NCBI GenBank assembly: GCA_963843755.1
Contig: CAWJLS010000003.1
Span: 186,001-250,000, forward strand
Length of the DNA stretch: 64,000 nucleotides
Origin: CAWJLS01 sp963843755
GTDB lineage: Bacteria; Acidobacteriota; Thermoanaerobaculia; Multivoradales; DATKCC01
Direction of reading: 5' to 3'
Shown piece by piece: positions 21,637 to 31,215 of this stretch (its first letter is position 1; each line of letters opens with the position of its first letter). A program made the position numbers and the translations under genes. Below the pieces are notes generated by a model that was not told where the DNA came from, made no database searches, and worked only from the letters and a program-made list of their open reading frames with translations.

Positions 21637-21658
21637 CCGGGAAGAGGCTCCTTCCCGG
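21637..21658 (+). other. Perfect hairpin in the rpsO-pnp spacer
   Basis: An 8-base perfect stem (ccgggaag with cttcccgg, loop aggctc) without a T-run, so not an intrinsic terminator. In other bacteria the rpsO-pnp leader forms an RNase III or PNPase processing hairpin; this one could play that part. The rest of 21570-21863 shows nothing else clear. Confidence 0.45.
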
Positions 21659-21863
21659 TCGGCCCGCAGCGCTCCCGGCACCTGACGTGCCCCACCCCCT
21701 GCCGGCTCATGCCGGCGCCAGCCGGCCTGTGCCGATCCGATCCGTCGCGATCCGATCGCGGCCCGGGCCGGGGGCGCAGACGACGTGTCCTTTGCCGCGG
21801 AAGCTCCTGACGACAGAAACAGAAGAAGAGACGATTGCAAGCAGACAGAGAGAAGAGAGCGAA

Positions 21864-24193
<2,330 letters not shown>

Positions 24194-24223
24194 CGCTCGG
24201 CCGGCTCCAGCAGGACTCATCGC

Positions 24224-24258
24224 AGGGCGGGCTCCCTCGTGGGCCCGCCCTGTCTGTT
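24224..24258 (+). terminator. Intrinsic terminator after pnp
   Basis: A 9-base stem, agggcgggc 24224-24232 with gcccgccct 24243-24251, and 10-base loop, followed by tgtctgttt. Closes the nusA-pnp transcription block 31 bases after the likely pnp stop. Confidence 0.75.
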
Positions 24259-24335
24259 TCCGTGTCCCGCGGCGGCCTGAGGCGCCGCCGATCAGACGGT
24301 CCCGGCCCGAGCGACCCCTTCGGTAGAATCGCACC

Positions 24336-25121
24336 ATGCCCGACGGACACGACCCGCGCCCCTCGATCGACCGCGACCACCTGGTCCGCTACCTGGACGA
24401 GTACCTCGCTGCCCACGACGGCAAGGACTACGGCCCCAACGGGCTCCAGGTCCAGGGGCGAGGCCAGATCCGGAACGTGGTCACCGGCGTCTCCGCCTGC
24501 CTCGAGCTCTTCCAGAAGGCTCGCGAGCGCGACGCCGACGCGATCATCGTCCACCACGGCATCTTCTGGGACTGGCAGTCGCCACGGCTCACCGGCATGC
24601 ACTACGACAGGGTGGCGGAGCTGATCTACCACGGGGTCAACCTGCTCGCCTACCACCTCCCCCTCGACCGCCACGACAAGGTGGGCAACAACGCCGTCGC
24701 CGCCCGCGCCCTCGGCCTGGGTGACCTCCAGCCCTTCGGCGACGCCTACGGCCTGCCGGTCGGCTTCCACGGCCGCTTCCCCGAGCCGATCCCGGCCGAC
24801 GAGCTCATCGCCCGGGCCGGCGACTTCTACGGCCGGGAGCCCCTCGCCTTCCCCGCCGGCCCGGACCCGGTCGAAACCGTCGGCATCATCAGCGGCGGCG
24901 CCCAGAAGGAGCTCACCACCGCCATCGACCTGGGGCTCGACGCCTACATCACCGGCGAGGTCAGCGAGTGGGTGATGAACACGGCCCGCGAGAGCAAGAC
25001 CCACTTCCTCGCCTGCGGCCACTACCACACCGAAAAGTGCGGCATCCAGGCGGTCGGCGACCTGATCGCCGAGCGCTTCGGGCTCGACGTCGAGTTCATC
25101 GACGTGCCGAACCCGGTGTAG
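24336..25121 (+). CDS. Nif3-like dinuclear metal centre protein
   Basis: Family also annotated as GTP cyclohydrolase 1 type 2/NIF3 (DUF34); function in bacteria is unsettled, with suggested roles in metal homeostasis or as a chaperone. 261 residues, the short form without the central PII-like insert. Seen: DYGPNGLQVQGRGQIRNVVT near residues 30-49, AIIVHHGIFW near 68-77 (metal-binding His pair), AYHLPLDRHDKVGNN near 108-122 (metal ligands), and the C-terminal ITGEVSEWV and CGHYHTEKCGIQAV with the last ligands. ATG 24336 lies between the pnp terminator and the first conserved helix. Codes on the same strand as the translation cluster but apart from it. Confidence 0.9.
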   Translation: MPDGHDPRPSIDRDHLVRYLDEYLAAHDGKDYGPNGLQVQGRGQIRNVVTGVSACLELFQKARERDADAIIVHHGIFWDWQSPRLTGMHYDRVAELIYHGVNLLAYHLPLDRHDKVGNNAVAARALGLGDLQPFGDAYGLPVGFHGRFPEPIPADELIARAGDFYGREPLAFPAGPDPVETVGIISGGAQKELTTAIDLGLDAYITGEVSEWVMNTARESKTHFLACGHYHTEKCGIQAVGDLIAERFGLDVEFIDVPNPV

Positions 25122-25446
25122 CTGCCGGGCTCGCCGGGGGCGCCCTCCGCCCTCGCACTCCTCCCCCTGCATTCGCTGGCCGGCCTACGAGCTCGTCAGC
25201 GGCGCGGCGCCCGCTTCCCGCGCAATCCGGCTTCGGTGCGCGTCCACACCGCCGACCGTCGGAATCACTCCAGAATATCGTCTTTTCGCAACAACGATGT
25301 TGCGCATTGCCGACAGACCAACCACCCTAGGCCTCGTGGCCACGGTAGACGCGATGCCTCCGACGCCCGGCTCAGGGTTCCCTCGACCCCACGGCGGTGG
25401 GCACGCACAGGGCCGTTCCGGGGCGAGCTCCCCAGGAGATCACCAG
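25122..25446. other. Spacer before the LytTR gene
   Basis: 325 bases. The stretch 25255-25310 is lower in GC than its surroundings and holds the inverted repeat listed separately. A longer version of the LytTR protein could begin at 25297, but there is no ribosome-binding site there. Confidence 0.4.
25287..25304. promoter_or_regulatory. Inverted repeat upstream of the LytTR gene
   Basis: CGCAACA 25287-25293 and TGTTGCG 25298-25304 form a perfect 7-base inverted repeat with a 4-base centre, in an AT-richer patch about 140 bases before the LytTR start. Could be an operator or a small hairpin. LytTR sites are usually direct repeats, so the regulator may be another protein. Confidence 0.45.
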
Positions 25447-25887
25447 ATGGGCCTCCACGAAGCGATCGACAGCGAACTCTCCCCGAGCCCGGTCCCCGAC
25501 GCCCAGGCCGGCCCCTGGAAGGAGCTCGTCCGTCACCGCCGCGAAGCGAGGCTCTTCATCCACCGCCTGCCGGTCACCCGATCCGAAGGTCGCATCATCT
25601 TCGTTCCCACCTCCGAGATCGACTGGCTCGAAGCGGCGAACCAGTACGTTCGCGTGCACTCGGGCAAGAACACCTACCTGGTTCGAGGCCCGATGAGCCA
25701 GATCGTGGCGCTGCTCGATCCGAACCGGTTCTGCCGCGTCCACCGCTCGGCGACCGTGAGCGTCCAGAACGTCGAGCAGCTCCAGGTAGAGGGGCGGGAC
25801 CATTGGTTGATCCTGAAGACCGGTCACCGCCTCAGAGTGAGCGCGGCTCGTTGGGAAACGCTCAAGGAAAGGTTGATCTGGACGTGA
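25447..25887 (+). CDS. Stand-alone LytTR DNA-binding domain protein
   Basis: Transcription regulator with a single recognisable domain. 146 residues from the ATG at 25447, chosen because aggaga lies 8 bases before it. The N-terminal 45 residues are charged and without a known fold. LytTR then runs about 55-145: IIFVPTSEIDWLEAANQYVR, NTYLVRGPMSQIVALLD, FCRVHRSATVSVQNVEQLQ and LKTGHRLRVSAARWETL, all typical LytTR strands. There is no receiver domain, so it is not a normal AlgR/AgrA response regulator, and no histidine kinase is adjacent. A small gene follows 181 bases later on the same strand and may be a target or partner. A short hydrophobic open frame starting at 25884 in the gap is too weak to call. 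Confidence 0.85.
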   Translation: MGLHEAIDSELSPSPVPDAQAGPWKELVRHRREARLFIHRLPVTRSEGRIIFVPTSEIDWLEAANQYVRVHSGKNTYLVRGPMSQIVALLDPNRFCRVHRSATVSVQNVEQLQVEGRDHWLILKTGHRLRVSAARWETLKERLIWT

Positions 25888-26068
25888 GCACAGGGCTTCT
25901 GCGCACCGCCTTCGGCCTGGCCGGCGCGTGGATCCTGGGGCGTCGGGCCGTCTCGCCATCCAGCCCCGATCCACAGCTCAGTCCGGTACCTCGAGTCGAT
26001 TCCACTCGGGGACCGATCCATACCAGCTCCGATTCCCGGACCTGGTACTTCACAAGAAGGAGACGAAT

Positions 26069-26299
26069 ATGCCGACGATCACCTTGGTTCAGGCGGCGAA
26101 CACCGATGCCAACGGGATCCACCAGATGACCGCGCAGCCGATGGGCGTGGTCCTGACCAACCTGACGGGTGGCGCCATCCAGTTCCGGTGCACGAACGCC
26201 CTGGCGACGATCCAGGCAGCCCGGGAGGCGCAGATCACCTACGATGCGGCCCACGGCGGGCACCAGCAGACCATCCAGGTGAGCAGCGTCATCGCCTGA
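26069..26299 (+). CDS. Small protein of unknown function downstream of LytTR
   Basis: 76 residues; I do not recognise it. A strong ribosome-binding site (aaggaga) sits 6-12 bases before the ATG, the best in this neighbourhood, which suggests high translation. The protein is rich in Ala, Thr, Gln and Ile with few charges: TITLVQAANTDANGIHQM, then MGVVLTNLTGGAIQFRCTNA, then a QAAREAQITYDAAHGGHQQT stretch and a short beta-like end IQVSSVIA. There is no signal peptide or membrane helix and only one Cys. The make-up is like a beta-rich structural or self-assembling protein, but that is guesswork. Follows the LytTR gene; a GC-rich hairpin comes 55 bases after its stop. Confidence 0.7.
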   Translation: MPTITLVQAANTDANGIHQMTAQPMGVVLTNLTGGAIQFRCTNALATIQAAREAQITYDAAHGGHQQTIQVSSVIA

Positions 26300-26353
26300 G
26301 CGAACCTCCCGCCGGCGACGAGCTCCTGACGCACGCCGGCGGGGGCGGTGATT

Positions 26354-26397
26354 CCCGGTCCGGGCCGGAGACCACAGCGGTCTGCGGCCGGGCCGGG
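26354..26397. terminator. Strong GC hairpin between convergent genes
   Basis: An interrupted stem, cccgg/ccggg plus agacc/ggtct with loop acagc, between the small LytTR-linked gene (plus) and tatD (minus). No T-run on either side, so it could be a bidirectional Rho-type or weak intrinsic end. Confidence 0.45.
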
Positions 26398-26458
26398 GCA
26401 CCTGCGCCGCGGTGACCTCCCCAACGGCAGCCCGCCGAGGTCCGTGGCGCGCGACGAT

Positions 26459-27265
26459 CTAGGCTCCCGGCCGTGCCTTGTCGAACAGGCGGAAGAAGTT
26501 CTCGGTGGTGCGCGCGCAGAGGGTCTCGTAGCTCTCGCCCCGCTCCTCGGCCAGACGTTCGGTGATCTCGACCACGTACTCCGGTCGGTTCTCTTTGCCC
26601 CGGTGGGGGACCGGAGCCAGGTAGGGGGTGTCGGTCTCGACCAGCTCGCGCTCGCGCGGCAGGAGAGGGATCACCTCGCGCACGTTGTCCGCCCGCTTGA
26701 AGGTGATCATGCCGGTGAACCCGAGGTAGAACCCCCGCGCGATCAGCTCTTCTGCCATCGCCTTGCCGCCGGCGAACGAATGGAAGTCCGCCCGCAGCCC
26801 GGCGAACTCCTCCTCCGCCACCACCGCCAGCATGCGCTCGTTCGAGTCCCGATTGTGTACCACCGCCGGCAGGCGGAGCTCGACGGCCAGGCGCCAGTGG
26901 TGCCGCAGCACCTCCTCCTGGACCTCCCGGGGCGAGTGGTCGTAGTGGAAGTCGAGACCGCACTCCCCTACCGCCACCGCCTTGGGGTCGGCGAGCAGCT
27001 CGGCCAGCCGGCGTTCGTCGCCCGGCTTCCAGGTGGAGGCGTCGTGGGGGTGGACGCCGAGGGCGCACCAGACGTCGTCGTGCCGATGGGCCAGCGCCAG
27101 TAGCTCGTCGGCGTCGGAGAGCTTGATCGCCGGCACCAGGAAGCCGCGGACGCCGCGCTCCCGGGCGGCGTCGAGCGCCTCTTCCCGGGCGTCGGGCGCC
27201 AGGGACTGCAGGTGGCAGTGGGAGTCGATCGGCCCCGTCGACGGGCTGGGGGACACCGGAGCCAT
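26459..27265 (-). CDS. TatD-family metal-dependent DNase
   Basis: Amidohydrolase-like TIM-barrel nuclease that acts on DNA ends or D-aminoacyl-tRNA in relatives. 268 residues. Metal ligands are visible in order: DSHCHL near residue 14, CALGVHPHDAS near 67, AVGECGLDFHYDHS near 95-108 (bridging Glu), AVVHNRDSNE near 134, ADFHSFAGG near 158 and LVETDTPYLAPVPHRGKENR near 204-223. All are intact, so it should be active. It lies four bases after metG on the same strand; metG-tatD is a common bacterial operon. Starts at ATG 27265. Confidence 0.95.
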   Translation of the reverse strand: MAPVSPSPSTGPIDSHCHLQSLAPDAREEALDAARERGVRGFLVPAIKLSDADELLALAHRHDDVWCALGVHPHDASTWKPGDERRLAELLADPKAVAVGECGLDFHYDHSPREVQEEVLRHHWRLAVELRLPAVVHNRDSNERMLAVVAEEEFAGLRADFHSFAGGKAMAEELIARGFYLGFTGMITFKRADNVREVIPLLPRERELVETDTPYLAPVPHRGKENRPEYVVEITERLAEERGESYETLCARTTENFFRLFDKARPGA

Positions 27266-27269
27266 CCGA

Positions 27270-29303
27270 CTAGCGGACCCGGGTGCCGTTGGGCACCTCG
27301 GTGTCCGGGTGCAGCAGCACCGGCGCGCCGTCGACGTCCGCCGCCAGGACCATGCCCTGGGACTCGATCCCCATCAGCTTGGCCGGCTGCAGGTTCGCCA
27401 CCACCACCACCTGGCGCCCGGGAAGCTCCTCGGGCTGGTACTGCTTGCCGATCCCGGCGACCACCGTGCGCGGGGCGTCCTCTCCCAGGTCGACGGTCAG
27501 CTTGACCAGCTTGTTCGACTTCGGCACCGCCTCCGCCGCGGTCACCGTGCCGGTGCGCAGCTCCGTCTCGAAGAACTGTTCAATGTCGATCATGGACCTC
27601 TCGCTCTCCTTCTCGTCCTCGGTTGCCTTCTTCTTCTGGGTACCCGCCGCCCCCCGGGACGACGTCTCGACCGGTCCCGCCGACGCCTGGAGCTCCTCGA
27701 GAAACGCCTCCTTGTCGACCCGCGGGAAGAGCGGCTCCGGGGCGGGCAGCGCGGCGCCCTCCGCGAGCCGTCCCCAGGTCAGCGCGTCGAGCGACGCGGG
27801 AGCGCCGTCGTCCGGGCCTTCTGCCGGATGGAGGGCGCCGATCGCCCGCAGCACGGCCTCCGCCTTGTCCGGCATCACCGGCAGCAGGCCGGTGGCGACC
27901 ACTCGCACCGCCTCCAGGCCGCTCCACAGCACGGCACCGGCCTCGCCGCGGCGGGCGGGGTCCTTGAGCGCCTTCCAGGGCTCGTTCTCCACCAGGTAGC
28001 CGTTCGCCTGGGACAGGAGCTTCCAGAGCGCCTCGAGCGCCCGGTGGAAAGCGAAGTCCTCCATCGCCGCGCGGTAGTCGGACACCGCCACCCGGGCCGG
28101 CGCGGCCAGCGGGCTCTCGTCCGGTCCGCCCGGCGGGCCCGGCGGCACGGCGCCATCGAAGTTCTTGCTCGACAGGGTCACCAGCCGGCTGACCGTGTTG
28201 CCCAGGTCGTTGGCCAGGTCGCTGTTGTAACGCTCGACGAACGCCTGGTCGGAGAACGACGCATCCTGGCCGAAGTTCATCTCGCGCACCAGGAAGTAGC
28301 GCAGGCTGTCGCCGCCGAAGCGCTCGACCAGGTGGTCCGGCCGGACGATGTTGCCGACCGACTTCGACATCTTCTTCTCGTCCCGCAGCCACCAGCCGTG
28401 CGCCCAGACCGTCGACGGGAGCGGCAGCCCGGCCGACATCAGGAACGCGGGCCAGTAGACCGCGTGGAAGCGCAGGATGTCCTTGCCGACCAGGTGCACC
28501 TTGGTCGCCGTCTCACCGCCGTCGCCGCCGTCGCCGCCCTCGCTCCCTTCCCAGAACGTCCGGTAGAGGGCGTCGTCGGCGGCGCCGAAGCCGAGGGCGC
28601 TGAGGTAGTTGGTCAGGGCGTCGAGCCAGACGTAGACCGTCTGCCCCGGCTGGCCGGGAAACGGGATGCCCCACTCCAGGCTCGCCCGGCTCACCGAGAG
28701 ATCCCGCAGGCCGGTCTCGACGAACGATCGCACCTCGTTGAGCCGGGTCTCCGGGCGCACCGCCCGCGGGCTGTCCCGGTACCAGGCCAGCAGCGGCTCG
28801 GTGTACTTGGACAGCCGGAAGAAGACGTTCTCCTCGGACTTCCACTCGGTCGGCGTGCCGTGGTCGGGGCAGAGCTTGTCGTCCCCCTCGAGCTCCTTCT
28901 CGGTGTAGAAGGTCTCGCACGCCGTGCAGTACCACCCTTCGTGGCGGTCGACGTAGAAGTCTCCGGCCGCCGCGATCCGCTCGATGATCGCCCGCACGCC
29001 CTGCTCGTGGCGCTCCTCGGTGGTGCGGATGAAGTCGTCGTGGGAGATGCCGAGCTCCTTCCAGAGCTCGTGGTACCGCGACACCACCCGGTCCGCCAGG
29101 GCGATCGGCTCGATCCCCGCCTGGGCCGCGGCGCGCTCGATCTTCTGACCGTGCTCGTCGGTGCCGGTGAGGAACCGGACCTGCTCCCCGGACAGGCGGT
29201 GATACCGGGCGATCACGTCCGCCATCACCGTCGTGTAGATATGACCGATGTGCGGTAGATCGTTGACGTAGTAGATCGGCGTGGTGACGTAGTAAGAGCT
29301 CAT
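27270..29303 (-). CDS. metG: Methionyl-tRNA synthetase with C-terminal tRNA-binding domain
   Basis: Charges tRNA-Met; class I. 677 residues. Seen: TPIYYVNDLPHIGHIYTTV with HIGH at 18-21, GTDEHGQK, a zinc knuckle CTAC with CPDHG near residues 128-152, VYVWLDALTNYLS, HGWWLRDEKKMSKSVGN with KMSKS near 310, anticodon-binding helices, and a C-terminal OB-fold (FFETELRTGTVTAAEAVPKS; ANLQPAKLMGIESQGMVLAA) after a Lys/Glu-rich linker. An acidic Gly insert EGSEGGDGGDGGET near 256-269, coded by ccgtcg repeats at 28513-28550, interrupts a surface loop of the catalytic domain. tatD follows in the same operon. Confidence 0.97.
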   Translation of the reverse strand: MSSYYVTTPIYYVNDLPHIGHIYTTVMADVIARYHRLSGEQVRFLTGTDEHGQKIERAAAQAGIEPIALADRVVSRYHELWKELGISHDDFIRTTEERHEQGVRAIIERIAAAGDFYVDRHEGWYCTACETFYTEKELEGDDKLCPDHGTPTEWKSEENVFFRLSKYTEPLLAWYRDSPRAVRPETRLNEVRSFVETGLRDLSVSRASLEWGIPFPGQPGQTVYVWLDALTNYLSALGFGAADDALYRTFWEGSEGGDGGDGGETATKVHLVGKDILRFHAVYWPAFLMSAGLPLPSTVWAHGWWLRDEKKMSKSVGNIVRPDHLVERFGGDSLRYFLVREMNFGQDASFSDQAFVERYNSDLANDLGNTVSRLVTLSSKNFDGAVPPGPPGGPDESPLAAPARVAVSDYRAAMEDFAFHRALEALWKLLSQANGYLVENEPWKALKDPARRGEAGAVLWSGLEAVRVVATGLLPVMPDKAEAVLRAIGALHPAEGPDDGAPASLDALTWGRLAEGAALPAPEPLFPRVDKEAFLEELQASAGPVETSSRGAAGTQKKKATEDEKESERSMIDIEQFFETELRTGTVTAAEAVPKSNKLVKLTVDLGEDAPRTVVAGIGKQYQPEELPGRQVVVVANLQPAKLMGIESQGMVLAADVDGAPVLLHPDTEVPNGTRVR

Positions 29304-29415
29304 AGGAGGGGAATCGCCGTGTCAGTGGGGGACTCGGAGTCCGGTGGTTCGGGCTCGGGAGACGGCCCGCGTGGAAGGGGGATTGTAGCAAAGGGTTGCC
29401 ACCGGCTCGTGCCCC

Positions 29416-30123
29416 TCACCACCCACCCCGCTCCCGCAGCGACACCCACCGGCCGGAGCCGCCCAGGATCATGTGGTCGATCAGGCGCACCCCGACCACG
29501 TCGGCGGCGGCGGACATCCGCCGGGTGAACGACAGGTCTTCGGGCGAGGGCGACGGGTCGCCGCTCGGGTGGGTGTGGAACAGGACGACCCCGGAGGCGC
29601 CCCGCCGGAGCGCCTCCTTGAGCACCTCCCGCGGCTCGACCGCCGCCCGCGACAGGGTCCCCCGGTAGAGCTCCCTGTCGGCGATGTGATTGCCGCGCAC
29701 GTCGACGAACAGGGCCCCCATCACCTCCTGGTCGCGCAGCCGATAGCGCAGCGTCAGGTAGCGGGCGACGTCGGCCGGGCGGCCGAGGGGATCGCGCTGG
29801 GGAAGATCCTCCTTCGACAGGCGCCGGGCCAGCTCGACCGCCGCCAGCAGGGTCGCGGCCTTGGCATCCCCGAGACCCTCGCGGCGCAAGTCCCGCGGGT
29901 GGAGGCCCACCAGCCCGGCCAGCCCGCCGGTCTCGGCCAGGATCTCCCGGGCCATGGAGATCACCGACTGGCCGCGCTTGCCGGTGCGCAGCATCACCGC
30001 GACCAGCTCCGTGTCGTTGAGGGCGTCGGCGCCGTTGTCCAGCAGACGCTCCCGCGGGCGCTCGGTGTCCGGCAGGTCGGCGATCATGGAGGGTGGCGTA
30101 GGGGTCGTCCGGACGGGTTCCAT
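29416..30123 (-). CDS. radC: RadC/YicR-type JAB1/MPN protein
   Basis: JAMM metal-protein of uncertain role, once linked to DNA repair. 235 residues from the ATG at 30123. N-terminal helix-hairpin-helix part (PRERLLDNGADALNDTELVA; LVGLHPRDLRREGLGDAKA), then the RadC domain with GALFVDVRGNHIADRELYRG and the JAMM motif VVLFHTHPSGDPSPSPED, which includes the two His and the Asp ligands. End GVRLIDHMILGGSGRWVSL is typical. A longer in-frame extension upstream is open only because of GC bias and overlaps the divergent speB gene. Divergent spacing to speB is about 130 bases. Confidence 0.93.
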   Translation of the reverse strand: MEPVRTTPTPPSMIADLPDTERPRERLLDNGADALNDTELVAVMLRTGKRGQSVISMAREILAETGGLAGLVGLHPRDLRREGLGDAKAATLLAAVELARRLSKEDLPQRDPLGRPADVARYLTLRYRLRDQEVMGALFVDVRGNHIADRELYRGTLSRAAVEPREVLKEALRRGASGVVLFHTHPSGDPSPSPEDLSFTRRMSAAADVVGVRLIDHMILGGSGRWVSLRERGGW

Positions 30124-30252
30124 GGCGGTTCCTCTCCCTGGGGTAGACGGTCGTCTCTCGTGCCGGCGGTGCTCCCGCGTCGCGGCGGCGGCTCTCACCC
30201 GAATAGACGGAAACCGTCCCCGCCGTCGCACGCCGCCGGTACAATCCGCGCC

Positions 30253-31191
30253 ATGCCTTACCTGCCGACCAACTTCGGCCTCCTCGCCGACGAGGACAGC
30301 CGCTACGACGACGCCCGCGCGGTCATCCTGCCGCTCCCCTTCGAACGCACCACCTCCTACGGCAAGGGGACGGTCGACGGCCCGGCGGCGATCGTCCGCG
30401 CCTCCCAGGCGATGGAGATCTACGACGAGGAGCTCCGCTCGGAGCCCTATCGCATGGGGATCGCCACGCTGCCGCCGTTCACCCCCCACGCCCACGACCT
30501 GGGGGAGGCCCTGGACGAGATCCGGGCCGAAGCCCGGCGGCACCTGGAGCGGGGAAAGTTCCTGGTCTCCCTGGGCGGCGAGCACAGCCTGACCTCCGCC
30601 CTGGTGTTCGCGGCGCGCGACGCTCTCGAGGCCGGCAGCGGATCGAGTGCCGGCAGCGGATCGGGCGCCGCCGCCGGGCTCGGGATCGTCCAGTTCGACG
30701 CCCACGCCGACCTGCGCGAGGAGTTCGAGGGCACCCGGTGGAGCCACGCCGCGGTGATGCGCCGGATCGTCGAGGAGGGGGTGCCGAGCCTGGCCGTCGG
30801 CATTCGCTCGCTGTCCGCCCCCGAGGCCCGTTTCCTCGACGAGCGGCGCCTGCCGACCCTCTGGGGACACGAGCTCGACGACCCGGACCTGCCGGAGCGC
30901 TTCGAGCACGCCCTCGACGCCCTGCCGGAGCGGATCTACCTCACCTTCGACATCGACTTCTTCGACCCGAGCCTGGTGCCGGGAACCGGCACGCCCGAGC
31001 CGGGCGGCGGGCGGTGGTACCCGACGCTCCGCCTCCTGCGGACGCTGTTCGAGCGCAAGACGGTGGTGGCGGTGGACCTGGTGGAGCTGGCGCCGATCGG
31101 CGGCCAGCCGGCCGCTGACTTCCTGGCCGCCAAGCTGGTCTACAAGTGCCTGGCCTACCTCCAGGCGGCCGAGCGGCCGGAGCCCCGCTAA
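30253..31191 (+). CDS. speB: Agmatinase/arginase-family ureohydrolase
   Basis: Binuclear Mn enzyme that probably splits agmatine to putrescine and urea. 312 residues. Seen: RTTSYGKGTVDGPAAIVRAS near residues 30-49, SLGGEHSLTSALV (first metal His), VQFDAHADLREEFEGTRWSH near 149-168 (metal Asp/His cluster), LTFDIDFFDPSLVPGTGTPE near 232-251 with the last metal Asp pair and the PGTGTPEPGG signature. A tandem repeat (gccggcagcggatcg at 30631 and 30649) codes for an AGSGSSAGSGSG insert in a surface loop. Formimidoylglutamase or guanidino-acid hydrolase remain possible. ATG is just before the conserved N-terminus. Confidence 0.88.
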   Translation: MPYLPTNFGLLADEDSRYDDARAVILPLPFERTTSYGKGTVDGPAAIVRASQAMEIYDEELRSEPYRMGIATLPPFTPHAHDLGEALDEIRAEARRHLERGKFLVSLGGEHSLTSALVFAARDALEAGSGSSAGSGSGAAAGLGIVQFDAHADLREEFEGTRWSHAAVMRRIVEEGVPSLAVGIRSLSAPEARFLDERRLPTLWGHELDDPDLPERFEHALDALPERIYLTFDIDFFDPSLVPGTGTPEPGGGRWYPTLRLLRTLFERKTVVAVDLVELAPIGGQPAADFLAAKLVYKCLAYLQAAERPEPR

Positions 31192-31215
31192 AGGGCTCTC
31201 GGCCGCCCTCGGTGG

